Shown here in pieces: positions 29,385 to 38,475 of a stretch of DNA of 64,000 nt (the first letter of the stretch is position 1; every line of letters starts with the position of its first letter). A model generated the notes under the pieces. It was not told where the DNA came from and did not search any database. It saw nothing but the letters and a program-made list of their open reading frames with translations. A program made the position numbers and the translations under genes. Source of the stretch: an uncultured Eggerthellaceae bacterium (lineage in GTDB: Bacteria; Actinomycetota; Coriobacteriia; Coriobacteriales; Eggerthellaceae); assembly GCA_947565915.1 (NCBI GenBank), contig CANOHY010000004.1, positions 1 to 64,000 of the forward strand. The letters run 5' to 3'.

Positions 29385-30152
29385 ATGACCCAAAGAAACC
29401 CCATGAACGACCGCAATCTTGCGGACAAGACCGGCCAAACGCGCAAGAGCGCTGCTTCGGCTAAGCCCAAGAGCACCCGCGCGGCAACCTTGCGCGACCC
29501 AGCGCCCAAAACGGCAAAACAAAAGAAAGCCGAGGCCAAGGCGCGTGAAGAGCAGCGTCATAAGCGCTCGATGGTGCTCGATGTGCGCTTCGAGGACACG
29601 CCACGCTACAAGCACCTGCGCCATTACTGGTGGGGCTTCCTGATTACGGCGATAGCCTGCACGGCTATATCGGCAGTCATCTCCACGCAAACGGGCGCGC
29701 TATTCCAAGAGAACCCCGATGCCCTTTACCTGGGCTTCATGCCGCAATCGGTGGCCAATGCCCTGAGCATCGTGCTGATGGTGGGAGCCTACGGCTTCAT
29801 CATCGCAGCATTCGTCGTGGACCTCTCGAAGGTACGCAAGGCTCGCAACGAGTTCGAGCAGCTCGTAGTGAACAGCAACAGCAAGGAGATGCGCCGCAGC
29901 CAGAAGAAGCATCGCGCCGAGCTTCGCGAGCAAGAGCGCGCGAAGAGAGAAGCCGAGGCGAACGCGCAAACCGCACCACAGGAAGAGAAGCCCAAGGGAA
30001 TCCGCGGGCTGTTCGCACGCAAGTCCAAAAAGGCCGAGAAGGACGCCATCGACAACGCCGTTGCCGAAACAGCTAGCACAGCCGATGAGACCACTGCCAG
30101 CAATAACTCAGATGCCTCAAGCGGTTCCGCGGACAAGAAGCAGGCGAAGTAA
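29385..30152 (+). CDS. Two-helix membrane protein with charged termini, unknown
   Basis: 255 residues. The N-terminal about 75 residues are Lys/Arg/Ala-rich and predicted disordered; then two hydrophobic segments (about residues 85-102 and 125-147), then a charged coiled-coil-like stretch (KKHRAELREQERAKREAEA) and an acidic Ser/Thr/Asp tail. No enzyme motif recognised. Co-directional and 8 bp after purC, but a purine role is not implied. The overall layout resembles actinobacterial DUF3043-like proteins only loosely. Confidence 0.7.
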   Translation: MTQRNPMNDRNLADKTGQTRKSAASAKPKSTRAATLRDPAPKTAKQKKAEAKAREEQRHKRSMVLDVRFEDTPRYKHLRHYWWGFLITAIACTAISAVISTQTGALFQENPDALYLGFMPQSVANALSIVLMVGAYGFIIAAFVVDLSKVRKARNEFEQLVVNSNSKEMRRSQKKHRAELREQERAKREAEANAQTAPQEEKPKGIRGLFARKSKKAEKDAIDNAVAETASTADETTASNNSDASSGSADKKQAK

Positions 30153-30177
30153 GGCGCAGCGTTCCTTCCGAGCGATG

Positions 30178-30210
30178 TGCCGCAGGTCTACTTTACATTG
30201 ATCTGCGGCA
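30178..30210. terminator. Stem-loop between convergent genes
   Basis: TGCCGCAG (30178-30185) pairs perfectly with CTGCGGCA (30203-30210) at the convergent ends of the membrane-protein and histidine kinase genes; it overlaps the kinase stop. No strong T run. Confidence 0.45.
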
Positions 30211-31771
30211 GCTTCAAGCGCAGCTGATTGCGGCCAGCACGACCGCTCTTCCCGCTGCGTCCACCCTCGTTCAGCAAGGGAATATGAATGGTGAAGCAGG
30301 CTCCTTGGCCCTTGACGCCCTCAACCTGCACCCAACCGTTGTGGCGCTCAACTATTTCCTTCACCACGGTAAGGCCAACACCCAAGCCGCCCTTCTCGCG
30401 GTCGCGCCCAAGATCGGCGCGCCAGAAACGCTCGAACACCATTTGCGCTTCCTCGGGCGAAAGCCCAATGCCCGTGTCGCGCACCGAAATGCTGGCCATG
30501 TCGTGGTCGCGGCGAACGGTTACCACGATGGAGCCGCCTTCGTCGGTGTAGCGCACCGCATTGGAGATGAGGTTGGCTGTTGCTTGGCGAATCATGTCGG
30601 GGTCGCCGAGCACGTACACGTTCGGATCGGATTCGAAGCTCAGCGAGAGCCCCGAATCCAGCACGTATGCCTCGTGCGTGGCGATGATGTCGCTTACCAC
30701 CGCGCCCACATCCACGACTTCCTTCTTGATGGGGTTCGACCGGTTCTCCAAACGCGAGAGCTTCAACAGCGATCCCACCAAACGCGAAAGCCGCATTACC
30801 TCGTTGTCTACCGTGGTAAGGCGCTCTTCGTCCACGGGAAGCACGCCATCCACCATGGCCTCCACTGTGGACTGGATGGCCATCAGGGGCGTGCGTAGCT
30901 CATGGGCCACATCGGTGGTCAGACGCCGCTCCAGTTTGCGATCGCGCTCAATGGCACCCATCATCGAGTCGAAGGTTTGGCCAAGCCGCGCTATCTCGTC
31001 GTCGCCTTCCAAGTTCACGCGCACGGTAAGGTCGCCTTCGCGCACAGCAAGCGCCACGTTGGTGATGCGCTTGATAGGCCGCTCGATGCGACGTGCATAG
31101 AAGTAGCCCAGCACCGATGCCAGCACGATGGCCATGATGCTGGCGATGATCATGGCTTGGTACGATTTATCGCGAAACTCCTGGTCGCCTTCGCGCAGCA
31201 GCTGATTCGACCCATACACCCAAACGCGCACGCTTCCCACAGGCTGATTGCCCGACACGATGGTTGCCGTGGTGGTGTTCTCCTCGTTTTGCAGAGGTGC
31301 AGTGGAGGGTATCGCGAGGCCTGGCGCAGCTTCGTTGAGCGTAGTGGAGTCGTAGAGCACGGTGCCATTGGCATCGAGCACCTGCATGCCCACGCCCTTC
31401 GTGAGCGAAACGGCATTGCTGGCTGGCTGCAGGGCCATGCGATCGAGCTCGCCGCTTTCTGCGTAGTAGTTGCCGATCTGCTCGGCGATCACATCTGCGA
31501 GCGATTGCATGTTCTCGGTGGTGTAGGCGCGGAAGTACTGCTCCCAGATGATCGACACTACGCCGATGGCCACCAATGCGGTTATGGCAGCGATGAACGA
31601 GAACGCAAGCGCAAGCTGTGCCCTGAACGAGATGTTGCTCCACAGCCCGCGCGATTCGCGCCTGCGGGAGTCGCGCTCTTCGAGGTCGCTGGTGAGGTCT
31701 GCCCGTCCACGGTCCTCGCTCGGATGGGCAGATGTCACTTCGACCGATTCCACTTGATCCAGCGAAGCCAT
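30188..31771 (-). CDS. Two-component sensor histidine kinase
   Basis: 527 residues. Two membrane helices (about residues 50-72 and 205-225) flank an extracellular sensor of about 130 residues. Then come HAMP (RRIERPIKRITNVALAVREG), HisKA with the phospho-acceptor His in TTDVAHELRTPLMAIQS, and an HATPase with NLISNAVRYT, DTGIGLSPEE and GGLGVGLTVVKEIVERHNG. Follows the response regulator by 16 bp. The signal is unknown. Architecture is that of OmpR-partner kinases such as BaeS or ResE. Confidence 0.95.
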   Translation of the reverse strand: MASLDQVESVEVTSAHPSEDRGRADLTSDLEERDSRRRESRGLWSNISFRAQLALAFSFIAAITALVAIGVVSIIWEQYFRAYTTENMQSLADVIAEQIGNYYAESGELDRMALQPASNAVSLTKGVGMQVLDANGTVLYDSTTLNEAAPGLAIPSTAPLQNEENTTTATIVSGNQPVGSVRVWVYGSNQLLREGDQEFRDKSYQAMIIASIMAIVLASVLGYFYARRIERPIKRITNVALAVREGDLTVRVNLEGDDEIARLGQTFDSMMGAIERDRKLERRLTTDVAHELRTPLMAIQSTVEAMVDGVLPVDEERLTTVDNEVMRLSRLVGSLLKLSRLENRSNPIKKEVVDVGAVVSDIIATHEAYVLDSGLSLSFESDPNVYVLGDPDMIRQATANLISNAVRYTDEGGSIVVTVRRDHDMASISVRDTGIGLSPEEAQMVFERFWRADLGRDREKGGLGVGLTVVKEIVERHNGWVQVEGVKGQGACFTIHIPLLNEGGRSGKSGRAGRNQLRLKLPQINVK

Positions 31772-31787
31772 GGGCGCTCAGATGCGA

Positions 31788-32495
31788 CTAGGCATTCTTG
31801 GTGGGATCTTCGAACCGATAGCCCACGCCATGCACCGTGTGCAGCCACTTCGGATTGCGCGGATTATCGCCAATCTTGGCGCGCAGGTTCTTCACGTGCG
31901 AGTCGATGGTGCGTTCGTAGCCCTCGAAGTCGTAGCCGAGCACCTTCTCGACCAGCTCCATGCGTGAGTACACGCGCCCAGGATAGCGCGAAAGCGTAGT
32001 GAGCAGCTTGAATTCGGATGCCGTCAAATCCACTTCCTTGCCGTTCACCAGCACCTTGTGGCCCGATACGTCGATGGTGAGGTCGCCGAATTCCAGCACT
32101 TCGCGCTGCGGCTCGGAATCGGAATGCACGCGGCGAAGCAGGGCACGCACGCGCGCTACTAGCTCGCGCGGCGAGAAGGGTTTGATCAAGTAGTCGTCGG
32201 CACCAAGCTCAAGCCCGATGATGCGGTCTTCCACCTCACCCTTGGCCGTAAGCATGATGATGGGCACGTCGGAGTTGTCGCGAATGGCGCGGCAAACGCG
32301 CTCGCCCGGTACGCGAGGCAGCATGAGGTCCAAGATCACCAGGTCGAAATGATGCTTCGCGAACTCGTCGAGGGCATCTTGGCCATCGCCGATGGCTGTT
32401 ACCCAATAGTTCTCGCGCTCCAGGTAGGCGGTAACGGCATCGCGAATCGCCTTGTCGTCCTCCACCAGCATGATGCGTCGTGTCTCGTTCGCCAT
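31788..32495 (-). CDS. OmpR/PhoB-family response regulator
   Basis: 235 residues. Receiver domain with acidic pocket EDD, phospho-acceptor Asp in LVILDLMLP, and IIMLTAKGE and LIKPFSPREL. The C-terminal winged helix (about 135-230) includes VDLTASEFKLLTTLSRYPGR and the recognition-helix region YERTIDSHVKNLRAKIGD. Upstream partner of the histidine kinase. Target genes unknown. Confidence 0.96.
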   Translation of the reverse strand: MANETRRIMLVEDDKAIRDAVTAYLERENYWVTAIGDGQDALDEFAKHHFDLVILDLMLPRVPGERVCRAIRDNSDVPIIMLTAKGEVEDRIIGLELGADDYLIKPFSPRELVARVRALLRRVHSDSEPQREVLEFGDLTIDVSGHKVLVNGKEVDLTASEFKLLTTLSRYPGRVYSRMELVEKVLGYDFEGYERTIDSHVKNLRAKIGDNPRNPKWLHTVHGVGYRFEDPTKNA

Positions 32496-32639
32496 TTCAG
32501 TCTCCTTGCACGCGTGTTGTCATACGATCAAGTTGATTCTACCGCCCTTATGGAGGGCTTGTCGGGGCCATGGGCTTTAATTATAGCTTTTGTGGCTAAG
32601 AGGTAATCTTGCCTCGAAGAGGATGCCATAATTCAATAC

Positions 32640-34406
32640 ATGAGCAGAATGCAATCCCAGGGAAACCAAAGCAACCGGTCCGACCACAAGCGTGCCGTGT
32701 CGCGTGCGCGTCACACGCATGCGTCCGCTCGCTCGCAAAGCTCCAAGCGCAGCCCGGCAACCGCAGCTGCAAGGAAACCCCGAGCTGCAAGCGCACGCAA
32801 GGATGCGGGTGCTCGTCGGGGCGCAGATGCGCGACACGCATCTGCCGCGCGCAAGGCGACAGCTTCGCGCAAGCATGCAGCCAGCCGCAATTCATCGGCT
32901 TCGCGCCAGGGTGCCCTTTCGCATAAAGCTGCGAATGCGCATCGCGCCGAATCGCGCAAGCAAGCCCCGGCAGCTTCCGAAGCACCTGCCAAGAGCAAAT
33001 CGCCCCTGCTTTCGCGGCGCGCTTTCGTGTATGGGGCCGTGGGCGTAGGCGCGGTGGCAGCCGTGGGCGTAGGCGCGGTGGCTCTGCGCAACCGAGGCAA
33101 CGACAGCTCCGATTCCATCGACACGCTCTCGGTTCCCCAAGATGCGGTCGTGACCCAAAACGACTTCGAAGCCCTTGACGATTATGCGCTGCAGGTCAAG
33201 CTGCGCGGATCTTTCGATATCCCCTACGGAACGCTGATCTGGGCAAACGACTCCGACATTGCCGCATGCCTCGTACCCACCGAATCAGGTTCGCCCCTAG
33301 CTAAGATTGCCATCCTGCACTTGAGCACGGGACTCCTGCAGAACATCCGCGAAGAAGCTGTTGGCAAGACCGAGGGCTTCGAGATGCTCGACGTGCGCGC
33401 AAACAGCTCGGGCGCGGTTTGGACCGAATCGAACATCATGGAAGGCTCTTGGCGCGTTTACTCCGCGCGCCTTGCCGGTGGCGCCCTGGAAGCACCTGTG
33501 CTTCTGGACGAAGGCACGAACGTATACGAAACGCCCACGCTGGCAGCCGTGGGAGGCCGCGCCTTCATGCAGAAGATCCCCAAAGATACCACCGACCGGC
33601 AAAGCACCTCGCAGCTTATCTCAGCGCCTTTCGGAAGCAGCGATGCCACCTGCTACTACGAATCGCCGCGGCGCAGCGCCTCTCCCATCTATGCGGCCGA
33701 TAACGCAGTGGTGATTGCACCGCGAGCAGATGTGTCTTCGGCAATCTATCAGCTCACGCGCATCGATGCCGAAAGCGGCGAGGTCACCGATACGCTCGCG
33801 TTGCCCCAGAGCATGCGACCCCTGGAAGCAGCCTTTGGCAAGACGGGATTCATGTTCTCGTTTCCCGACATCTACAACTTCGGCGGCGGCATCTCGAACT
33901 TGGGGACCTACGTTCCCTTCGCACTTCCGCAAAATGGCGATTACAGCGCGCAAGAGTGGTTCAGCTTCGCGCGCACGCCTACGGCGCCTCCCGCCTGGAT
34001 GGACGACCTGCTCATCGTCAAGTCTACCTACGCCGTGTGCGGCGTGAATCTGACCGAGGGCACCTATTTCGCCATCGACGTGGAAAACGGCGCCGATTCC
34101 TACGGCGAATACCTAGCCTCGAGCGGCCAAGGCAGCATCTTCGTCACCTACACGAACATCGACCATACTCCCATCGAGGAAGAGCGCATATACGCTTGCC
34201 GCGTGAAGGTATGGGAGCGCATAGGCGAAAGCGAGCGTGCGCAGATGCAGGCAGAGGCTCAGGCGAAGGCTGAAGCCGAAGCTGCCGCTCAGGCCCAAGC
34301 CGAAGCATATGCGAAAGCTCTCGCAGAAGCAGAGGCGCTGGCAGCACAGGAGGAGCAAGCGCAGAACGCGGCTTCTGGCCTCGAGCAAGGTGCGATAACG
34401 GGATAG
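32640..34406 (+). CDS. Tat-signal protein with basic N-terminus and propeller-like ectodomain, unknown
   Basis: 588 residues. Residues 1-120 are low-complexity Arg/Ala/Ser/Lys/His with histone-like composition. A twin-Arg motif SRRAFVYG at about 125 precedes a Gly/Val/Ala hydrophobic segment encoded by a DNA repeat (GTGGGCGTAGGCGCGGTGGC, twice at about 33050-33084). About 390 residues follow with repeated beta-strand/turn patterns suggesting a propeller, without a named family. The tail is an Ala/Glu/Gln repeat (AEAQAKAEAEAAAQAQAEA). A Tat signal deep inside the protein is odd: either the start is further in or the basic region stays cytoplasmic. Not assigned. Confidence 0.7.
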   Translation: MSRMQSQGNQSNRSDHKRAVSRARHTHASARSQSSKRSPATAAARKPRAASARKDAGARRGADARHASAARKATASRKHAASRNSSASRQGALSHKAANAHRAESRKQAPAASEAPAKSKSPLLSRRAFVYGAVGVGAVAAVGVGAVALRNRGNDSSDSIDTLSVPQDAVVTQNDFEALDDYALQVKLRGSFDIPYGTLIWANDSDIAACLVPTESGSPLAKIAILHLSTGLLQNIREEAVGKTEGFEMLDVRANSSGAVWTESNIMEGSWRVYSARLAGGALEAPVLLDEGTNVYETPTLAAVGGRAFMQKIPKDTTDRQSTSQLISAPFGSSDATCYYESPRRSASPIYAADNAVVIAPRADVSSAIYQLTRIDAESGEVTDTLALPQSMRPLEAAFGKTGFMFSFPDIYNFGGGISNLGTYVPFALPQNGDYSAQEWFSFARTPTAPPAWMDDLLIVKSTYAVCGVNLTEGTYFAIDVENGADSYGEYLASSGQGSIFVTYTNIDHTPIEEERIYACRVKVWERIGESERAQMQAEAQAKAEAEAAAQAQAEAYAKALAEAEALAAQEEQAQNAASGLEQGAITG

Positions 34407-34418
34407 CTGCAAGTCAGC

Positions 34419-34560
34419 TAGCTGTCGAGCAGCTGTAGGTCGGCGGTGCGCTCGGGAAAGCTCTTTGAGCCGCTTGCGCAGCCAGTCGTGCGCTTGCTTG
34501 TTCGTGACGCCTTAGCTGGCGAGCAGCTGTAGGCGAAAGGAGCTTTCCCGAGCGCACCGC
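34419..34560. repeat. Long inverted repeat with nested direct repeats upstream of purB
   Basis: A 21-bp perfect inverted repeat: arms 34443-34463 and 34540-34560 (GCGGTGCGCTCGGGAAAGCT plus one base, and its complement), 76 bp apart. Two 21-bp near-identical direct repeats (34419-34439 and 34513-34533, one mismatch) each contain the small dyad AGCTG-N4-5-CAGCT. Fills most of the gap between the Tat protein and purB. Confidence 0.75.
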
Positions 34561-34611
34561 TTCCGATTCGAGTGGTATCCTTTTCAGCGACGAATCCAAG
34601 GGAGGGGTCTG

Positions 34612-35955
34612 ATGATCGAGCGTTACACGCGTCCCGAGATGGGCGCCATTTGGGAGTTGCAGAACAAGTTCGCCATCTGGAAGGAAATCGAGATTCTCGC
34701 CTGCGAGGCTCAGGCCGAGCTTGGCGCGGCGGGCATCACCCCCGAAGAGGCAGCCTGGATTCGCGAGCATGCCGACTTCACGGTGGAGCGCGTATCCGAA
34801 ATAGAAGAGGTCACCAACCACGATGTGATCGCCTTCCTCACCAACATGGCCGAATACATCGACGCCGATATCCCCGAGGGAACCGAACCGCCGAGCCGCT
34901 GGGTGCACTATGGCATGACCAGCAGCGACTTGGGCGACATGGCGCTGTGCTATCAGATCGTGCAAGCATGCGACATCATCATCGCCGACATCAAGCGCTT
35001 GGGCACCATCTGCCGCAAGCGCGCATTCGAGTTCAAGGACACGCTATGCGTAGGACGCACGCATGGCATCTCCGCCGAGCCCATGACCTTTGGCATGAAG
35101 TTCGGCAGCTGGGCCTGGATGCTCAAGCGCGACCTCGAGCGCATGGAGCAAGCCCGCGAAATGATCGCCACGGGCGCCATCAGCGGTGCCGTGGGCTCGT
35201 ATTCCAGCATCGACCCCTTCGTTGAGCGCTACGTGTGCGAGAAGCTGGGACTCAAGCCCGACCCTCTGTCTACGCAGGTCATCGCACGCGACCGCCACGC
35301 GCAGGTGATGGTTGCCCTGGCCACCGTTGCCGCCACGCTGGAAGCCATCGCTACGCAAGTGCGCCTGCTGCAGCAAACCGACGTGATCGAGGCCGAGGAA
35401 CCATTCAAGAAGGGCCAGAAGGGCTCGAGCGCCATGCCGCACAAGCGCAACCCCATCACAGTGGAGCGCGTCTGCGGGCTGGCGCGCGTGGTGAAGGCGA
35501 ATGCGCAGGTGGCCTTGGATGACGTGGCGCTTTGGTACGAGCGCGACATCAGCCACTCCGGTGCCGAGCGCGTGGCCCTGGCTGACAGCTTCATCGCGCT
35601 GGACTACATGTTCGGAAAGATGGAGCCGCTGCTGGATGGCCTGTTCACCTATCCCGCGAAGATGGAGCACAACCTGTGGCGCACCCGCGGCCTCATCTTC
35701 TCGTCGAAGGTGTTGCTGGCCCTGGTGCAAACGGGCATCACCCGCGAAGATGCCTATGCCATCGTGCAGCGCAACGCCATGCAGGTGTGGGAGGACATCC
35801 AAAATGCCGTTGATGGACCCACCTATCGCGAGCGCTTAGAAGCCGACCCCGACATGACGCTCACTTCCGAGCAGCTTGACGAGATCTTCGACCCTTGGGC
35901 TTTCCTCACGCGCATCAACGTGATCTTCGAGCGCCTGGAAGAGCTGGAGTTCTAG
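34612..35955 (+). CDS. purB: Adenylosuccinate lyase
   Basis: 447 residues; acts twice in purine synthesis, releasing fumarate from SAICAR and adenylosuccinate. Visible: YTRPEMGAIWELQNKF start, VHYGMTSSDLGDMA, GRTHGISAEPMTFGMK and the fumarase/aspartase signature GSSAMPHKRNP. The ribosome site GGGAGGGG precedes the ATG. The upstream gap is filled by a long inverted repeat that could influence expression. Confidence 0.96.
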   Translation: MIERYTRPEMGAIWELQNKFAIWKEIEILACEAQAELGAAGITPEEAAWIREHADFTVERVSEIEEVTNHDVIAFLTNMAEYIDADIPEGTEPPSRWVHYGMTSSDLGDMALCYQIVQACDIIIADIKRLGTICRKRAFEFKDTLCVGRTHGISAEPMTFGMKFGSWAWMLKRDLERMEQAREMIATGAISGAVGSYSSIDPFVERYVCEKLGLKPDPLSTQVIARDRHAQVMVALATVAATLEAIATQVRLLQQTDVIEAEEPFKKGQKGSSAMPHKRNPITVERVCGLARVVKANAQVALDDVALWYERDISHSGAERVALADSFIALDYMFGKMEPLLDGLFTYPAKMEHNLWRTRGLIFSSKVLLALVQTGITREDAYAIVQRNAMQVWEDIQNAVDGPTYRERLEADPDMTLTSEQLDEIFDPWAFLTRINVIFERLEELEF

Positions 35956-36001
35956 CAACGCGCTCGTTGCTGCTTGGCATGCTCGGAAGCGCTCGGGGTG
36001 C

Positions 36002-36673
36002 TCAGAGACGGTCGAATGCAGCGCGCACGGCGGGAACCTGTTCGCGATTTGCGGCCACGATAGCCGTGTCGCCCGGAAAGATGCGCGTGTCATCGCCCAC
36101 TACTTCCACGTCGTCGCGCGATGAGATGGCCACTATCAGGCTTCCCGAGGGCATCTCCACCTCATAGGCCAAGATGCCCGTTTCGTCGTCGTGCTCGTCG
36201 AAATCGCCCACCGGCACCTCCACCAGCATGACGTCGCCATGCGTGAGCGCCGAAACCACGCTCACCGAGCCCAGCAGCATCTCCTCTTCGATGAGGTTCG
36301 CGATCATCTCGGTGGACGATATGGACTCGATGCCCAACACCCTGAAGATGCGCTGGTTGGAAGGGGCGTTCACGCGCGCCACGCAACGCGGCACGCCGAA
36401 CACGCGCGAGGCGATCTCGCACGACACGAGGTTGTTGTCGTCTTGGCCGGTAGCAGCCACGAACACGTCGGCCTTGCGGATGCCGGCATCCTCCTGACAG
36501 ACAGACTCGCAGCCATCGCCGCAAATCACCAGGTAGCGGCCTTCCAGCACCATGGACAGGCGGTCGGCCGTAGCGACGTCCTGTTCGATGATCGACACCT
36601 CGTTGCCACCCTCGAGCAACACCTTGGCCAAGTATTCGCCTACTTTGCCGCCGCCTGCGATCACGATGTACAT
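36002..36673 (-). CDS. TrkA-type K+ uptake regulatory protein (second copy)
   Basis: 223 residues. N-terminal RCK/TrkA-N Rossmann fold (IVIAGGGKVGEYLAKVL) and C-terminal TrkA-C domain (about 140-223). Cytoplasmic NAD(H)-binding subunit gating a K+ transporter. Paired 12 bp downstream of another TrkA gene, the CeoB/CeoC-type arrangement of actinobacteria. No TrkH/KtrB membrane subunit is in the window. Confidence 0.9.
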   Translation of the reverse strand: MYIVIAGGGKVGEYLAKVLLEGGNEVSIIEQDVATADRLSMVLEGRYLVICGDGCESVCQEDAGIRKADVFVAATGQDDNNLVSCEIASRVFGVPRCVARVNAPSNQRIFRVLGIESISSTEMIANLIEEEMLLGSVSVVSALTHGDVMLVEVPVGDFDEHDDETGILAYEVEMPSGSLIVAISSRDDVEVVGDDTRIFPGDTAIVAANREQVPAVRAAFDRL

Positions 36674-36685
36674 AGCCGGCTCCTC

Positions 36686-37345
36686 CTAGGCTTGGATGTA
36701 TTTCTTGAACGAGTCCACCAGGTCGTGGCGCACGCAGGCAAGGACAAGGTCGCCCTGATGCAGCACCGACTCGCCCGTAGGGATGGACGAAGACGATCCA
36801 TCCTTGCGCTCGAATGCCACCACGCTGATATCGTGCTCGCGCTCCATCTCGGACACGTGCACGGAGTCTTGCCCGCTCCACGATAAATCGAGCGAGAAGC
36901 GCAGCAGCTCGTAATCGCCGAAGCTCTCCACGTGGGCGCGATGCCCCGAGACGATCTTGCTGAAGGTTTCCTCGGCCACCAAGCTGGTGCCGCACACGTA
37001 GTCGATGCCCAGCTGCATGTAGGCACGCTCGTGGTTTTGGTTGTACAAGCGCGCTATCACATGCGGCACCTCGTACAAGCGACTTGCCACCTCGGCTGTC
37101 ATCAGGTTCGCGTTGTCGGATTGCGTGACTGCTGCCACGATGTCGCAGTCTTCGATGCCAGCCTTCTCCAGCGTGGCCCCATCGTAGCCGATGCCCTGCA
37201 CGGTGCTGCCATTGAAGTTGCGTCCCAGGTTCGCGAAAGCATCGGCGCGCAGATCGATCACCGACACGTTCGCTCCGTTATCGGAGAGCATCCCTGCCAA
37301 GCGCGATCCCACGCGCCCGCACCCTACCACGATCACATTGAGCAT
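36686..37345 (-). CDS. TrkA-type K+ uptake regulatory protein (first copy)
   Basis: 219 residues with the nucleotide-binding motif VIVVGCGRVGSRLAGML, conserved AVTQSDNANLMTAEVA and a C-terminal TrkA-C domain (about 135-217). First of the pair. The two proteins share the fold but are clearly diverged. They probably form a hetero-oligomeric ring on a K+ channel encoded elsewhere. Confidence 0.9.
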   Translation of the reverse strand: MLNVIVVGCGRVGSRLAGMLSDNGANVSVIDLRADAFANLGRNFNGSTVQGIGYDGATLEKAGIEDCDIVAAVTQSDNANLMTAEVASRLYEVPHVIARLYNQNHERAYMQLGIDYVCGTSLVAEETFSKIVSGHRAHVESFGDYELLRFSLDLSWSGQDSVHVSEMEREHDISVVAFERKDGSSSSIPTGESVLHQGDLVLACVRHDLVDSFKKYIQA

Positions 37346-37457
37346 ATGTGCTCCTTACCCACGTTTCGCCTGGGGTTCATTGTCGCACATCTAGGGACAT
37401 CGCACTTAGCGGCGAAGCTTTAGCTGTGCGCATCAAGCCAGGGCATTCACGAAACGA

Positions 37458-38291
37458 CTAGATGCGGCGCATTTGCTCCAAAGTGACGTCATACCAATGC
37501 AGGTAGGTAGGCGGGCAGTAGCGCAAAGCGGCCGACTTGGTAAGGCTATAGCCATAGCCACTTGCCAATCCTGCTACATGGTCGGTGATGGCTGAAGTCC
37601 AATTCGACCACGTGCGCGAACCCCACCCCCATGCGTTGCAGGGCAAGAAGCACACGCTGCCCATGCCGCTCTCCGTGTTCGAGATTGCTGGCGACCAGCG
37701 GGGGTCAACGCCGTTTTCCCAAGCCGCCTCGGCAAAGACCGAGCCATAGCCTGCAAGGTTCGATTGCCCCAGGTAGTCGTCTATGCGCTTGCTCCACTCG
37801 GCAACGAATGCCTCCTTGCCCACCGTCCAATCCACGGCAGGCAACCCATATTCGTCAGTCGATTCGCTGGCGGGCTGGTCTTGCGCATCCACGCCCTGCT
37901 TCTTCTTGTTGGCAGCCACGCGCGCGAGGGCTTGCGCCTTCTCTTCCTCGAGACGCTGCGCTTCGATGGCCTCCAGCTCGTCAACCATCTGCAGACCCGC
38001 ATCAAGCGAGCGATGATTGCTTGCGCCCAAAAGCGCCAGCTGCTCGTCGAAGCTGCCTTGCGCAGTTCCATCCTCAACCGTTGACGTGTCCTGCACCTCT
38101 TCGCCAGCAAGCGAAGTGGCCGAGTGAGTGGCCTCGTCGAAGCCGAAAGCGCTGATGCTTGCCACCTTATCGGACACCTCGGCAGAGGCCACGCCGAAAC
38201 CGACGCCGCAGGCGACTAAGAGAATGAAAAAGCCGACGATGGTGAGCTTCACCACTCCGTCGGCTCTACGTTTAAGCTGCTTCCGACTCAT
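37458..38291 (-). CDS. Membrane-anchored putative cell-wall hydrolase (lysozyme/glucosaminidase-like)
   Basis: 277 residues from the ATG at 38291 with AAGGAG upstream. One N-terminal membrane helix (about residues 17-38), a charged helical stalk (ELEAIEAQRLEEEKAQALA), then a C-terminal domain: YGSVFAEAAWENGVDPRWSPAISNTESGMGSVCF, with a Glu in SNTESG where glucosaminidase/transglycosylase-like hydrolases place their catalytic acid. It ends with a Trp-rich stretch. Likely acts on peptidoglycan outside. Family assignment is tentative. Confidence 0.65.
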   Translation of the reverse strand: MSRKQLKRRADGVVKLTIVGFFILLVACGVGFGVASAEVSDKVASISAFGFDEATHSATSLAGEEVQDTSTVEDGTAQGSFDEQLALLGASNHRSLDAGLQMVDELEAIEAQRLEEEKAQALARVAANKKKQGVDAQDQPASESTDEYGLPAVDWTVGKEAFVAEWSKRIDDYLGQSNLAGYGSVFAEAAWENGVDPRWSPAISNTESGMGSVCFLPCNAWGWGSRTWSNWTSAITDHVAGLASGYGYSLTKSAALRYCPPTYLHWYDVTLEQMRRI

Positions 38292-38475
38292 ATTTTGTTT
38301 TGCTCCTTCGGGCAGCAACCACTGCGCTGCCGTGAAGGGCTATTGTACTCCACTGAATCCGCGCGGGGCAAACCAAACTGCCATGAACGGTCAATCCCCT
38401 GCTCAGAGCTTATGCTATCAACGACTCGCGCCAGTCGAAGCGTAGGAAGTCGCGGCCATCAACAAGCTTCGAGGC

